Part shown: positions 32,542 through 43,123 of the stretch, piece after piece | Layout: each line of letters opens with the position of its first letter | Position numbering within the stretch: position 1 is the stretch's first letter | Source: Thiohalocapsa sp. ML1 | GTDB lineage: Bacteria > Pseudomonadota > Gammaproteobacteria > Chromatiales > Chromatiaceae | Assembly (NCBI RefSeq): GCF_001469165.1 | Contig: NZ_JABX01000029.1 | Span: 1-64,000, forward strand | DNA: 64,000 nt | Direction: 5' to 3' | Notes under the pieces: generated by a model | Seen by the model: only the letters and a program-made list of their open reading frames with translations | Database searches by the model: none | What the model was told of the DNA's origin: nothing | Made by a program: the position numbers and the translations under genes

Positions 32542-34408
32542 GTGAAGCACGCGCTCCTCGTCGGCATCGATGCCTATCGTACGGATCAACCCCTCGCCGC
32601 CCGCACCCCCGCAGCGGTCTTGGAGGACTTGCGTGCGGCGCTTCTGCGGGCCGACGCGGGTGGCTTCGGCGAGGTGCAGACGCTGCTGAATCCGGATCGG
32701 GGCAGCCTCGCTAAGACCCTGTTCGAGTTTTACAGCGCGGAGCACGGCGGCGACACGCTGCTGCTCTATATCGCCGCGGCAGGATTGCTCGACCGCGCGG
32801 GCCGCACCCATCTGCTGCTGCCGGGCTGGACCGGCGGGCTCGATCCCCGGCACGCCATGCCGATTGCCGCCCTGCTGAACAACTCCCGGCTCAGCGATTG
32901 CTCGCGGCGGATCATCCTGTTGGATATCGGTGTCGTCGCTGCCGCGCCCGGGGCAGCGCTACGCCGGGTGTTCGCCGCCGAGGCCATGAAGCTTCCGAAC
33001 ACGGCCGTGCTGGCGAGCGCCGCCAATGCGCCCTTCGTCGCCGTCGCTGGGACCATGCCCCCGCGCCGCCTGCTCGGGCCCTGGCTCGCCGATGTGCTGT
33101 CGGCTCAGGACGCTCCAACCGGGCGCTTGCTGACGGTGAACGCGCTGTATGAGCGCCTGCTCCGGGACAGGCCTCCGGATGAGCGCTCCGACGTGCCACG
33201 CCTCTGGCTGGGGCACTTGAGCCGGGGGCTTGTGGCCCTCGCCGGCGAGCGGGCAGCCAGGCCGCCCGGAGACGGCGCCGAGGCGGCGCCGGCGCCGGGG
33301 GCGCGGGCAGCGGCCGATGCTCGTGCACGGGCGCGCTCGATCCGAGTATTGGTACCGGCCCGCGGCCGACCGCCGCGCCGCACCGCCGCCGGCCAGCCTG
33401 GGCAATCCGAGCCGTCGGGCAAGGGCAGCCGGCGCAGGCGTCGGCGCTCGGGCCGCGGCTGGCGCGCCGCCCGTATGCTCGGCCTGACGGGGAGGTTGGC
33501 CGGCCTGGTGATGTTGGGGCCCATGGCGCTGTACCTCTCCGGCGAGGGCACACCGCGCGATCTCCAGATGGCCGCGGCCAAGGTGGTGCATCAGATCGCA
33601 CCGGACGCCTTTCGGAGCCTCTTTGTCGATGGCGTCGGGGCCACCTTTAGTGATGTGCTCGCGAGTGGCGGGCGCGGCCCCGAGCTGGCGGCCTTGCCCG
33701 GCGGCTTTTTCATGTTGGGATCCTATGGCGGCGAGCCCGAGCGGCATGCCAGCGAGGGCCCGGTGCACCGGGTCGGCGTCGAGCCCTTCGCGCTCGGCAT
33801 CGCAGAGGTGACCTTTGCGGAGTACGACCTGTTTGCGACGATGACCGGGCGTGCGTTGCCGCCGGATGAAGGCTGGGGCCGCGGCAACCGGCCCGTGATC
33901 AATGTCTCCTGGCCGGATGCCATGGCCTATGCCGAATGGCTCAGCGCCGAGACCGGCAAGCAGTACTTCTTGCCCACCGAGGCGCAGTGGGAATTCGCGG
34001 CCCGGGCGGGCACCGACACGCCCTTCGCCACCGGCGGCTGCGTTCATACCGATCAGGCCAACTACAACGGCGTCTTCGACTACGCCGCCTGCGGCGCGCG
34101 CACGGGCATCTATCGCGGCCAGACCTTGCCCGCGACGGCGCTGCCGCCGAACCGCTGGGGGCTTTACCACATGCACGGCAATGTCTGGGAGTGGATGAGC
34201 GACTGCTGGAGCGCGCGCTACAAGGTCCAGCCCGGTATCCCGCCGACGGCAGAGGAGCCGGCCCACGCGCCACTGCGGCCGGCGGGTCATGCGGGGCGGC
34301 GCCTGGCGCTACGAGCCCGGGTATCTGCGCGCCGCCGCGCGGCTGTGGAGCGAGCCCGGCACGCGCAATGCCGACATCGGGTTTCGGGTCGCCCGCGCGT
34401 TGGACTAA
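32542..34408 (+). CDS. Pseudo-caspase / FGE-sulfatase-like fusion with a frameshift
   Basis: Starts at GTG 32542. Residues 1-250 follow the bacterial caspase pattern (HALLVGIDAYRTD, DTLLLYIAAAGLLDR, RRIILLDIGVV), but both catalytic positions are replaced: Ala80 where HG is expected and Gly130 where the Cys should be. A basic Ala/Arg-rich linker, one membrane helix (about 313-335) and a formylglycine-generating-enzyme-like domain (from about 380: GGFFMLGSYGGEPE, VINVSWPDAMAYAEWL, FLPTEAQWEFAARAG, GNVWEWMSDCW) follow. After HAPLRP, near 34282, homology moves to another frame (VMRGGAWRYEPGY to IGFRVARALD), ending at TAA 34408. The unshifted frame runs on without homology to about 34557. Either a real frameshift or a sequence error. 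Confidence 0.75.
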
Positions 34409-34546
34409 GCGAAGACGCAGACCCGGCGCGGCTGCCTGCGGGCGACGGCGATACGGTATCCTCTGCGGCTGAACCCAGCCGTCCGCAGCCGCTCGGCCGG
34501 GCGCCGTGCCGCCCGCCCGTGCCGCTGCCAGTCGAGACCCGAGCCG

Positions 34547-37105
34547 ATGCAGAGTGAGTACGATCCCGCCGCTGCCGAGACGGCGGCGCAGCAGTATTGG
34601 GATGCCAACCGGACCTTCCGCGCCGTCGAGGACCCGGCGCGCGAGAAGTTCTACTGCCTGTCCATGTTCCCGTACCCGTCCGGGCGGCTGCACATGGGCC
34701 ATGTGCGCAACTACACCATCGGCGACGTCATCGCCCGCTACCAGCGCATGCTGGGCAAGAACGTGCTCCAGCCCATGGGCTGGGACGCCTTCGGCCTGCC
34801 CGCCGAGAACGCGGCCATCAAGCACGGCATCCCGCCGTCCGCCTGGACGCGCTCGAACATCGAGACCATGAAGGGCCAGTTGAAGCGGCTCGGCTTCGGC
34901 TACGACTGGTCGCGCGAGCTGGCCACCTGCGACCCGGACTACTACCGCTGGGAGCAGTGGCTGTTCACGCGGCTGCTGGAAAAGGGCCTCGCCTACCGCG
35001 CCAAGGCCACCGTGAACTGGGACCCGGTGGACCAGACCGTGCTCGCCAACGAGCAGGTTATCGACGGCAAGGGCTGGCGCTCCGGCGCAACCGTGGAGAA
35101 GCGCGAGATCGAGCAGTGGTCCGTGCGCATCACGGCCTATGCCCAAGAGCTGTTGGACGCCATCGACACCCTAGACGGCTGGCCGGAGCAGGTGCGCACC
35201 ATGCAGCGCAACTGGATCGGGCGCTCCGAGGGCGTCTACATGGAATTCGGCATCGCGGGCTCCGACGAGCGCCTCGGCATCTACACCACGCGCCCGGACA
35301 CCGTCATGGGCGTCACCTACGTCGCCGTTGCCGCCGAGCACCCGCTGGCCCGCGCCCGCGCCGAGCAGGACCCGGCGCTTGCCGCCTTCATCGACGAGTG
35401 CCGCAAGGGCGGCACCACGGAGGCGGAGCTGGAGACCATGGAGAAGAAGGGCCATCGGCTGGGCCTCGACGCGGTGCATCCCATCACCGGCGCGCCGGTG
35501 CCGATCTTTGCGGCCAACTTCGTGCTCATGGGCTACGGCACCGGTGCGGTCATGGCGGTGCCGGCGCACGATCAGCGCGACTGGGAGTTTGCCGAGCGCT
35601 TCGACATCCCGAAGCAGCAGGTCATCGTCAGCGCGGACGGCAGCGACTGCGGCATCGGCCAGGGCGCCTATGTCGAGAAGGGGGTGCTGGTTGAATCCGG
35701 CCCCTTCGACGGCCTGACCTCCGCGCAGGCCTTCGACGCCATCGCCGCCTGGCTCGCCGAGCGTGGCCGGGGCGAGAAGCGCGTCAACTTTCGCCTGCGC
35801 GACTGGGGCGTCTCGCGCCAGCGCTACTGGGGCTGCCCGATCCCGGCGGTGCGCACCGCCGACGGCGGCGTGCGGCCCGAAACCGATCTGCCGGTGCGGC
35901 TGCCGGAGGATGTCGTCGTGGACGGCGCCGGCTCGCCGCTCAAGCGGATGCCTGAGTTCTACGCGCTGCCCGACGGCGAGGAGCGCGAGACCGACACCTT
36001 CGATACCTTCTTCGAGTCGAGCTGGTACTACGCCCGCTACTGCTCGGCGGACTGCGACACGGCCATGCTGGACGAGCGCGCGAAGTACTGGCTACCGGTG
36101 GATCAGTACGTCGGCGGCGTCGAGCACGCGGTGCTGCATCTGTTGTACGCGCGCTTCTTCCACAAGCTGATGCGCGACGAGGGCCTGGTGGATTGCGACG
36201 AGCCCTTCGCGAACCTGCTGACCCAGGGCATGGTGGTCGCCGAGACCTGGTATCGCGAAGGCGCGGATGGCAAGCGCACCTGGTTCAACCCCGCCGACGT
36301 TGAAGTCACCCGCGACGACAAAGGCAAGCTCATCGGCGGCACGCTGAGGGCGGACGGCGAGCCCGTGACCTTCGGCGGCGTCGAGAAGATGTCCAAGTCC
36401 AAGAACAACGGTATCGATCCCGAGGCACTCATCGAGCGCTACGGCGCCGACACGGTGCGCCTCTACACCATGTTCACGGCACCGCCGGAGCAGTCGCTCG
36501 AATGGTCCGACGAGGGCGTGGAGGGCGCCGCGCGCTTCCTGCGCCGGCTCTGGGCGCTGGCGGCCGGCAGCGCGGAGGCCGTGCGCGGCGCCACTGCTCC
36601 GGCTGCCGACCCGGCCATCGCCGATGCGCGCCGCGATGTCCACGCGGCGCTGAAGAAGGCGCTGTTCGACTTCGAGCGCAAGCAGTTCAACACCGTGGTG
36701 TCCGGCTGCATGATGATCGTGAATGTGCTCTACAAGCTCGATGCCGAGACGCCGGCCGGTGCCGCGCTGCTGCGCGAGGGGCTCGGCATCGTGCTGCGGC
36801 TGCTCGCGCCCATTGCACCGCATGTCACGCATCAGCTCTGGCGCGAGCTCGGTTTCGGCAATGACGTGCTCGCCGCCGGCTGGCCGGCGGTGGATGCGGC
36901 CGCGCTGGTGCAGGAGCACGTGCAGTACGTCGTGCAGGTCAACGGCAAGGTGCGCGGCAAGGTGCAGGTGCCGGCGGACGCGCCGCGCGAGGCCATTGAG
37001 GCCGCGGCGCTGGCCGATGAGAACGTGCGCCGCTTCATCGAGGGCGTCACGGTGCGCAAGGTCATCGTCGTGCCGAACAAGCTGGTGAACGTCGTTGCGA
37101 GCTGA
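34547..37105 (+). CDS. leuS: Leucyl-tRNA synthetase
   Basis: Charges tRNA-Leu in the cytoplasm. The 852-aa length is normal. The class I signature HMGH lies in [19 protein letters not shown] at about residues 43-61. The CP1 editing domain contains [19 protein letters not shown], and KMSKSKNNG is near residue 615. The C-terminal end has [17 protein letters not shown]. It is the first gene of leuS-lptE-holA, a conserved gammaproteobacterial order. ATG 34547 begins [19 protein letters not shown]. Confidence 0.98.
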   Translation: MQSEYDPAAAETAAQQYWDANRTFRAVEDPAREKFYCLSMFPYPSGRLHMGHVRNYTIGDVIARYQRMLGKNVLQPMGWDAFGLPAENAAIKHGIPPSAWTRSNIETMKGQLKRLGFGYDWSRELATCDPDYYRWEQWLFTRLLEKGLAYRAKATVNWDPVDQTVLANEQVIDGKGWRSGATVEKREIEQWSVRITAYAQELLDAIDTLDGWPEQVRTMQRNWIGRSEGVYMEFGIAGSDERLGIYTTRPDTVMGVTYVAVAAEHPLARARAEQDPALAAFIDECRKGGTTEAELETMEKKGHRLGLDAVHPITGAPVPIFAANFVLMGYGTGAVMAVPAHDQRDWEFAERFDIPKQQVIVSADGSDCGIGQGAYVEKGVLVESGPFDGLTSAQAFDAIAAWLAERGRGEKRVNFRLRDWGVSRQRYWGCPIPAVRTADGGVRPETDLPVRLPEDVVVDGAGSPLKRMPEFYALPDGEERETDTFDTFFESSWYYARYCSADCDTAMLDERAKYWLPVDQYVGGVEHAVLHLLYARFFHKLMRDEGLVDCDEPFANLLTQGMVVAETWYREGADGKRTWFNPADVEVTRDDKGKLIGGTLRADGEPVTFGGVEKMSKSKNNGIDPEALIERYGADTVRLYTMFTAPPEQSLEWSDEGVEGAARFLRRLWALAAGSAEAVRGATAPAADPAIADARRDVHAALKKALFDFERKQFNTVVSGCMMIVNVLYKLDAETPAGAALLREGLGIVLRLLAPIAPHVTHQLWRELGFGNDVLAAGWPAVDAAALVQEHVQYVVQVNGKVRGKVQVPADAPREAIEAAALADENVRRFIEGVTVRKVIVVPNKLVNVVAS

Positions 37106-37109
37106 GCGC

Positions 37110-37661
37110 GTGGCCTTGGAGCCTTGTTGCCCGGCGCCGCGCAGCCTGGCCCGGCGGCGCCTCGCGGCGGCCCTGCTGGCGCTGCCCGCCGTCGCCGTCC
37201 TCGGCGGCTGCGGTTTTCAGCTCCGCGGCGCCGTGGACATCCCGCCGGGCCTGAGCCCCGTTGCCGTGCGCGGCGGCGGCCTCGTCGGGCGCAGCATCGA
37301 ATCGCGCCTGATCGCGAGCGGCGTGCCCACTACGGCGACCCCGACCAACGCGGGCATGGTCATCGACATCCTGGCCGACGAGCGCGATTCCCGCGTCGTC
37401 GCCGTGGATTCCAACGGCAAGGCGCTCGCATTCATGCTGACATCTCGTGTGCGCTTTGCCGTGCTGGATGCGCAGGGCGTGCCGCTGGTGGAGCCGCAGC
37501 GACTGACGCTGGAGCGCACGTTCGACGACAACCCGGATGCGGCGGTGCTCGGCAAGGAGCAGGAGTCCGACATCATCTACTCCGACATGGCCGACGACGC
37601 GGCGGATCAGGTGATCTTTCGCCTGCGCGCCGCGCTCGCGCAGCGCCCCGGCGCCGGCTAG
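37110..37661 (+). CDS. lptE: LPS-assembly lipoprotein LptE
   Basis: The outer-membrane lipoprotein that plugs LptD and helps deliver lipopolysaccharide. The GTG at 37110 gives a lipoprotein signal with basic LARRRL and lipobox LGGC, followed by GFQLRGA, the family's usual mature start. A TTG at 37095, inside leuS, is an alternative. Mature sequence shows SRIIS-like repeats typical of LptE (RVVAVDSNGKALAFML) and a SDMADDAADQVIFRLRAAL C-terminal helix. The position between leuS and holA is diagnostic. Confidence 0.9.
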   Translation: MALEPCCPAPRSLARRRLAAALLALPAVAVLGGCGFQLRGAVDIPPGLSPVAVRGGGLVGRSIESRLIASGVPTTATPTNAGMVIDILADERDSRVVAVDSNGKALAFMLTSRVRFAVLDAQGVPLVEPQRLTLERTFDDNPDAAVLGKEQESDIIYSDMADDAADQVIFRLRAALAQRPGAG

Positions 37662-37688
37662 GCGGAGCGCGGCGCGCAGCGGCCCGGT

Positions 37689-38708
37689 ATGCAGCTCGAC
37701 CCCACGCAGCTCGAGGCGGCGCTGAGCCGCGGTCTGGCGCCGATCTATCTGCTGTTCGGCGACGAGCCGCTGCAGCTCGGCGAGGCCGCCGCTGCCGTGC
37801 GCTCGGTCGCCCGCAGCCGCGGCTTCGGCGAGCGCACCTGCCTGGAGGCCGACGCGCAGTTCGACTGGTCGGCACTGACCAACGCCACGGCGTCGCTGTC
37901 GTTGTTCGCGGAGCGACGCCTGATCGAGGTGCGCCTGGCCGGCGACGGCGTCGGCCGCGACGGCGGCGAGGCGCTCCGCCGCTACTGCGCCGGCGCCGCG
38001 GATGATGTGCTGCTTCTGGTCATCGCCCCGCGGCTCGACTGGAAGACGCTGACCTCCAAATGGGCGCAGGCCGTGGATGCTGCCGGCGTCATCGTGCAGG
38101 TGCGCCAGCTCCAGGGGCAGCGCCTTAGCCGGTGGCTCGCGGGGCGCCTGGAGCGGGCCGGCTTTCGGCCCGATGCCGATGCGCTGGCCGTGCTCGCGGA
38201 ACGCGTCGAGGGTAACCTGCTCGCCGCCGCGCAGGAGATCGAAAAGCTCAAGCTGCTGCGCGAGCCCGGGCCGCTCGACGCTCAGGCGCTGCTCGCGTCC
38301 GTCGCCGACAACGCCCGCTACGACCTCTTCGACCTCACCGATGCCGCCCTGGCCGGCGACCGCGCCCGCGCCGACCGCGTGCTGCGGGTGCTGGCGGCCG
38401 AGGGTACCGCCGCCCCGCTGGTGCTGTGGGTGCTGGCGCGGGAGCTGCGCAAGCTCGCGGCCGTGGGCTTTGCGCTCGCCAATCGCCGGGACGTTGCGGC
38501 GGTGCTGCGCGAGCATAAGGTGACGCAGTATCGCTCGGAGTCGGTGCTGGCCGCGGCGCGCAGGTTGCCATTGGTGCGGCTGTGGGCGCTGCTCGCGCGC
38601 TGCGCCGACGCCGACCTCGCCATCAAGGGCCGCGGCGATGCCGAGCCCTGGTCGGTGCTGGCCGAGATCGCCGATGGGCTGGCGCTGGCCGCGCGGGGGA
38701 AGGGCTAA
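37689..38708 (+). CDS. holA: DNA polymerase III delta subunit
   Basis: The clamp-loader subunit that opens the sliding clamp, 339 aa. The N terminus has the family's [18 protein letters not shown], and the middle [19 protein letters not shown] motif is characteristic of HolA. The domain order (degenerate AAA fold, lid, helical collar) fits the length. It lies 27 bp behind lptE in the leuS operon. The stop lies in the sequence GGGCTAAGGGGAAGGG that begins intergenic element C. Confidence 0.95.
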   Translation: MQLDPTQLEAALSRGLAPIYLLFGDEPLQLGEAAAAVRSVARSRGFGERTCLEADAQFDWSALTNATASLSLFAERRLIEVRLAGDGVGRDGGEALRRYCAGAADDVLLLVIAPRLDWKTLTSKWAQAVDAAGVIVQVRQLQGQRLSRWLAGRLERAGFRPDADALAVLAERVEGNLLAAAQEIEKLKLLREPGPLDAQALLASVADNARYDLFDLTDAALAGDRARADRVLRVLAAEGTAAPLVLWVLARELRKLAAVGFALANRRDVAAVLREHKVTQYRSESVLAAARRLPLVRLWALLARCADADLAIKGRGDAEPWSVLAEIADGLALAARGKG

Positions 38709-38790
38709 GGGGAAGGGCCCAGGGCCGCGGAGGCGCGTTTTGCACATCGTCAGGGTCGCATCCTCGCCCCAGAGCCCTCGGCCCTTTCCG
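38705..38790. repeat. GGGCCGA-like interrupted palindrome, copy C
   Basis: A left arm near AAGGGCCCAGGGCCGCGG (38713-38731) faces a right arm CCCTCGGCCCTTTCC (38775-38789) across a 40-bp loop. It starts at the holA stop codon and lies before proA. Heptad structure is only partly kept. Confidence 0.6.
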
Positions 38791-38845
38791 CCCCGCCCCG
38801 CGTCGGGGACAATGCCCCCACACGCTTGCCGCCGGAGGCCAATCC

Positions 38846-40120
38846 ATGCATGAGCCAGAGATAACAGACGTCGCCGCCTACATGGCCGCTGTGGGCGCGC
38901 GCGCCCGCGCTGCCGCCCGCGCCGTGGCCCGCGCCGAGACCGCGGCCAAGAACAGGGCGCTGGCAGCGATGGCCGCTGAACTCGATGTAGCCCGCGACAT
39001 CCTCGGCCAGGCCAACGCCGCGGATCTCGAGGCCGGCGCGGCCAAGGGCCTTGATGCCGCGCTGCTCGATCGGCTCGCGCTGACGCCGCCGCGCATCGAC
39101 GCGATGATCGAAGGCCTGCATCAGGTCGCCGCTTTACCCGACCCGGTGGGCGCCATCACCGGGCTCGACTACCGTCCGTCCGGCATCCAGGTGGGCCGCA
39201 TGCGGGTGCCGCTTGGCGTCGTCGGCATCATCTACGAGTCGCGCCCGAACGTGACGGCCGATGCCGCGGCGCTGTGCCTCAAGGCCGGCAACGCCGCGGT
39301 GCTGCGCGGCGGCTCCGAGGCGTTTGCGTCCAACTGCGCCATCGCCGCCTGCATCCGGCGCGGGCTCGCCGAGGCAGGTCTGCCGGAGGACGCCGTGCAG
39401 GTGGTGGCGACCACCGACCGCGCCGCGGTCGGCGCCATGATCGCGAGCCCGGAGCACATCGACGTCATCATCCCGCGCGGCGGCAAGGGCCTCATCGAGC
39501 GCATCAGCCGCGACGCGCGGGTGCCGGTCATCAAGCATCTGGACGGCATCTGCCACGTCTACGTGGACGACCGTGCCGATCTCGACAAGGCGCTCGCGGT
39601 GGCCATGAACGCCAAGACCCAGCGCTACGGCACCTGCAACACCATGGAGACGCTGCTGGTGGCCGCGGGCGTCGCCGGCGAGTTTCTGCCGCGCGTCGGC
39701 GCGGCACTGGCGGCGGCCGGGGTGGAGCTGCGCGGCTGCGAGCGCACGCGCGCCGTGCTCGGCAGCGCGCTGCCGGCCACCGAGGCGGACTGGGATACCG
39801 AGTACCTCGCGCCCATCCTGGCGATTCGCGTTGTCGACGGCCTGGATGCGGCCATCGACCACATTGAGCGCCACGGCTCGCACCACACCGACAGCATCGT
39901 CACCGAGGACTATGGCCGTGCGCGGCGCTTCCTGCGCGAGGTGGATTCCAGCTCCGTGATGGTGAACGCGTCCACGCGCTTTGCCGACGGCTTCGAGTAC
40001 GGGCTCGGCGCCGAGATCGGCATCAGCACGGACAAGTTCCACGCGCGCGGGCCGGTGGGCCTTGAAGGGCTCACGTCGCAGAAGTACATCGTGCTCGGCG
40101 ATGGGCACGTGCGCCGCTGA
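38846..40120 (+). CDS. proA: Gamma-glutamyl phosphate reductase
   Basis: Second step of proline synthesis: reduces glutamyl-5-phosphate to the semialdehyde with NADPH. The 424-aa length is normal. ATG 38846 has GGAGG 9-13 bp upstream. Family motifs are [24 protein letters not shown], the active-site Cys in [11 protein letters not shown], and [23 protein letters not shown]-type C-terminal sequence. It sits between holA and nadD; proB is not in the window. Nothing recognisable lies in the 326-bp gap 40121-40446. Confidence 0.97.
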   Translation: MHEPEITDVAAYMAAVGARARAAARAVARAETAAKNRALAAMAAELDVARDILGQANAADLEAGAAKGLDAALLDRLALTPPRIDAMIEGLHQVAALPDPVGAITGLDYRPSGIQVGRMRVPLGVVGIIYESRPNVTADAAALCLKAGNAAVLRGGSEAFASNCAIAACIRRGLAEAGLPEDAVQVVATTDRAAVGAMIASPEHIDVIIPRGGKGLIERISRDARVPVIKHLDGICHVYVDDRADLDKALAVAMNAKTQRYGTCNTMETLLVAAGVAGEFLPRVGAALAAAGVELRGCERTRAVLGSALPATEADWDTEYLAPILAIRVVDGLDAAIDHIERHGSHHTDSIVTEDYGRARRFLREVDSSSVMVNASTRFADGFEYGLGAEIGISTDKFHARGPVGLEGLTSQKYIVLGDGHVRR

Positions 40121-40446
40121 CGGACGTGGCAGCGCGGACGTGCCGGTTCGCATGCCCGACCAGCGGCGGCTGCCAAGTCCGGCGGGTTTCTGGTATGGTC
40201 CGTGGAAATTGCCCATTGCGCAGGCAACCAATTGATCGCACGCCCACCGTGCAGCCTTTGCCAGCCTTGATCCAGCCGACGTTCTGCCGGCCCTCGCGTG
40301 CGTGCTTAAGGCTCGCAAGCCCGCTGTCCCCTGCGCCCACAGGCGCGCCCAGCAGCGTTCCTACCCGGCGGCATGCCCAGCGTGCAACGCGCCGCCTGTG
40401 CACCGGCCCCGCTGCCGGTGCCCCCGCCCGCGGCGGCGCCCTCGCG

Positions 40447-41121
40447 ATGATCGGCCTGTTCGGCGGCGCCTTCGACCCGATCCACTTCGGCCATCTGCGC
40501 GCCGCGCTGGAGGTCCGCGAGGCCCTCGGGCTGACCGAGGTCCGGCTCCTGCCGCTCAACGTCGCCGTGCATCGCGAGCAGCCCGCCGCCGACGGGGCGT
40601 TGCGCCTGCGCATGGTGCAGGCGGCCATCGCGGGCGTGCCCGGGCTGGTCGCCGACGACCGGGAGCTGCGGCGGTCCGGGCGCTCCTACACCGTGGACAC
40701 GCTGACCGATTTCCGCGCGGAGCTCGGGCCGGATGCGCCGCTGTGCCTGCTGGTCGGCGGCGACGCATTCAACGGCTTCCTCGAATGGCATCGCCCGAGG
40801 GACATCCTGACGCTGGCCCATATCGCCGTGATGCGCCGCCCCGGCAGCGTGCTGCCGCGCGACGCGGAGCTGCGCGAGGAGCTGGAGCGGCGCCGCACCG
40901 AGCGGCCGGCGGATTTGCACGCGGCGCCTGCGGGGCGCATCTGGCTGCAATCGGTGACGCAGCTCGACATCTCATCCACCCGCATCCGCCGCGCGCTGGC
41001 GTCCGGCGCAAGCCCGCGTTTTCTGCTGCCGGACGCGGTGCTGGACCTGGCCGAGGCGGCGGGATGCTATGCGGGGCCAGCCGGCCCGGCGCTTGCGCGT
41101 GAATCCGAATTCAACACTTAA
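40447..41121 (+). CDS. nadD: Nicotinate-nucleotide adenylyltransferase
   Basis: Makes deamido-NAD from nicotinate mononucleotide and ATP. The 224-aa product starts MIGLFGGAFDPIHFGHLRAA, which contains the nucleotidyltransferase HxGH motif, and ends with the ISSTRIRRAL signature. The longer frame from 40126 has no homology, so ATG 40447 is chosen. It is followed after 16 bp by rsfS, the standard gammaproteobacterial pair. Confidence 0.97.
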   Translation: MIGLFGGAFDPIHFGHLRAALEVREALGLTEVRLLPLNVAVHREQPAADGALRLRMVQAAIAGVPGLVADDRELRRSGRSYTVDTLTDFRAELGPDAPLCLLVGGDAFNGFLEWHRPRDILTLAHIAVMRRPGSVLPRDAELREELERRRTERPADLHAAPAGRIWLQSVTQLDISSTRIRRALASGASPRFLLPDAVLDLAEAAGCYAGPAGPALARESEFNT

Positions 41122-41137
41122 GCCCAGAGGGGACAAG

Positions 41138-41509
41138 ATGCAGCTTGAGCAACTGAAAGACCTGGTCGTAGAGACGCTGAACGATATGAAGGCCCGCGAC
41201 ATCGTCATCATGGACGTGCGCGGCAAGACCGCGGTGACGGACTACATGATCGTCGCCTCCGGCACCTCGGACCGCCACGTGAAGGCCGTTGCCGAGACCG
41301 TTGCTTACCGCGCCAAGGAGGCCGGCGAGCCACCGCTCGGCACCGAGGGCGTCGCGGAGGGCGAGTGGGCGCTGGTGGACCTGAACGGCGTCGTTCTGCA
41401 CGTGATGTTGCCCAAGGTGCGTGACTTCTACAATCTGGAGCGGCTCTGGTCGGCGCCGGCGCTGGTGTCCGACGCGCCGCCGCTGCAGAGCGCTGCGGCG
41501 GGCCGCTAG
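41138..41509 (+). CDS. rsfS: Ribosomal silencing factor RsfS
   Basis: Binds ribosomal protein uL14 and blocks subunit joining when nutrients are scarce. The 123-aa protein has the DUF143/Iojap motifs ARDIVIMDVRGKTAVTDYMI, GTSDRHVKAVAE and WALVDLNGVVLHVMLP. A ribosome site, GAGGGGAC, lies 5 bp before ATG 41138. The usual next gene, rlmH, is missing here; a WYL regulator follows instead. Confidence 0.96.
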   Translation: MQLEQLKDLVVETLNDMKARDIVIMDVRGKTAVTDYMIVASGTSDRHVKAVAETVAYRAKEAGEPPLGTEGVAEGEWALVDLNGVVLHVMLPKVRDFYNLERLWSAPALVSDAPPLQSAAAGR

Positions 41510-41554
41510 CGCGCGGCGGCAGGCCCCGAGCGGGGCCGCGCCGCGCTGCCCGTC

Positions 41555-42574
41555 ATGGATCGCTTCGACCGCATCTTCGAGCTGAACCGCATCCTGCAGG
41601 CCTCGCGGCACCCGGTGTCGCGCAAGCGCCTGGAGGACGAGCTCGAATGCTCGCGGGCGACGGTCAAGCGCATCATCGAGGATATGCGCTTGTATCTGAA
41701 CGCGCCGATCGTCTACGACCGCGAGCACAACGGCTATTGCTACGACCAGCGGGAAGGTCAGATGTACGAGCTGCCGGGGCTTTGGTTCAACGCCTCGGAG
41801 CTGCACGCGCTCTTGACCGTGCAGCAGCTCCTGGCCGACGTGCAGCCGGGCCTGCTGGAGCCCATGCTGAAACCCCTGCAGCAGCGCATCGACGCGCTGC
41901 TAGAGCTTCAGCGCACGGGCTCCGAGGGGCTCGTGGGTCGCATCCGCATGCTGCAGATGGCGGCGCGGCACAACGCCGAGCAGGGCGGTGCCTTCCAGAC
42001 CGTGGCCGGGGCGCTCGCACAGCGCAAGCGGCTCAGGCTCAAGTACTACAGCCGCTGGCGCGAGTCCCGCGACGAGCGCGACGTGTCGCCGCAGCGGCTC
42101 GTGCACTACCGCGACAACTGGTACCTGGACGGCTGGTGCCACCTGCGCGAAGGGCTTAGGACCTTCGCGCTCGACGCCATCGAGCAGGCCGTGGCGCTCG
42201 ACGAGCCCGCGCTCGACGTGGACGCCGCGGCGCTAGACAGCCACTTCGCGAGCTCTTACGGCATTTTCGCCGGCACGCCGCAACACGAGGCGGTGCTCTG
42301 CTTCAGTGCGACCCGGGCGCGCTACGTCGCCAACGAGCGCTGGCACCGCGACCAGCAGGGCCGGCCCCTGGACGACGGCCGCTATGAGCTGCGGGTGCCC
42401 TACAGCAACCCCGCCGAGCTGATCATGGACATTCTCAAGTTCGGGCCGGAGGTGGAGGTAATTGCCCCCGTCGGGCTGCGCGAGGCCGTCGCCGAGCGAC
42501 TGCGCGAGGCGCTGGACCTCTACGGCGCGCCTGCCGAGAGCACAATAACGCCGGTCGTCGGCGATGCCGCCTGA
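41555..42574 (+). CDS. WYL-domain helix-turn-helix regulator (YafY type)
   Basis: A predicted transcriptional regulator, 339 aa. The N-terminal winged helix (about 1-60) contains FELNRILQASRHPVSRKRLEDE. The WYL domain (about 140-210) has LRLKYYSR and the ligand-binding motif RLVHYRDNWYLDGWCH. A WCX-like C-terminal domain follows. WYL proteins sense nucleotides or single-stranded DNA and often regulate DNA-damage or defence genes; the target is not evident. It overlaps folA by 11 bp, so the two are co-transcribed. Confidence 0.9.
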   Translation: MDRFDRIFELNRILQASRHPVSRKRLEDELECSRATVKRIIEDMRLYLNAPIVYDREHNGYCYDQREGQMYELPGLWFNASELHALLTVQQLLADVQPGLLEPMLKPLQQRIDALLELQRTGSEGLVGRIRMLQMAARHNAEQGGAFQTVAGALAQRKRLRLKYYSRWRESRDERDVSPQRLVHYRDNWYLDGWCHLREGLRTFALDAIEQAVALDEPALDVDAAALDSHFASSYGIFAGTPQHEAVLCFSATRARYVANERWHRDQQGRPLDDGRYELRVPYSNPAELIMDILKFGPEVEVIAPVGLREAVAERLREALDLYGAPAESTITPVVGDAA

Positions 42575-43076
42575 GCCGCATCGCGACAGCCGGCGCATTA
42601 CGCTGGTCGCGGCCATGGCGCATGATCGCGTCATCGGCCGCGACAACGCGCTGCCTTGGCACCTGCCCGCCGATCTCGCGCACTTCAAGCGCCTCACGCT
42701 GGACAAGCCCATCGTCATGGGCCGGCGCACTTGGGAGTCGCTGCCGGGGCTGCTGCCGCGGCGCCGGCATGTCGTCATCACCGCGCAGCGGGATTACCGC
42801 GCCGAGGGCTGCGAGCTGGCCAGCTCGCCGGCGGCGGCGCTGGCACTGCTGCGGGATCAGCCGGAGGCGATGATCGTCGGCGGGGCCAGCATCTACGCCG
42901 CGCTGCTGCCGGCGGCGACGCATCTGGCGCTGACCTTCGTCGATGCCGACATCCCCGGCGATACGCGCTTTCCGGCCTGGGAGCCGGCGGCATGGCGGGA
43001 GGTCGCGCGCGAGCATCGGCCGGCGGACGAGCGCAATGCGTATGCGCTGGAGTTCGTCCTTTTTTCCAGGTGCTAG
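42564..43076 (+). CDS. folA: Dihydrofolate reductase
   Basis: Reduces dihydrofolate with NADPH. The 170-aa protein shows the DHFR motifs: VIGRDNALPWHLPADL (with the catalytic acidic residue of the family), MGRRTWESLP, and IVGGASIYAALLP. The start ATG 42564 lies inside the WYL gene. The TAG stop (43074-43076) is part of a GTGCTAG sequence that opens the heptad array bridging to tal. Confidence 0.96.
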   Translation: MPPEPHRDSRRITLVAAMAHDRVIGRDNALPWHLPADLAHFKRLTLDKPIVMGRRTWESLPGLLPRRRHVVITAQRDYRAEGCELASSPAAALALLRDQPEAMIVGGASIYAALLPAATHLALTFVDADIPGDTRFPAWEPAAWREVAREHRPADERNAYALEFVLFSRC

Positions 43077-43122
43077 GTGCGCTAGCCCCTAGCCCCTAGC
43101 TCCTAGCTCCTAGCTCCTTCCC
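43077..43122. repeat. Heptad array CCTAGCC/CCTAGCT between convergent folA and tal
   Basis: Counted from 43081 the units are GCTAGCC, CCTAGCC, three copies of CCTAGCT, and CCTTCCC, each 7 nt. The array begins 4 bp after the folA stop and ends 1 bp before the tal stop (43124). It fills the whole gap between the convergent genes. Confidence 0.93.
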
Positions 43123-43123
43123 C

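Noticed and set aside
40121-40446. Possible small RNA between proA and nadD
   Set aside because: A short GCGCC/GGCGC stem is present, but without a promoter-terminator pair; random stems are frequent at this GC content.
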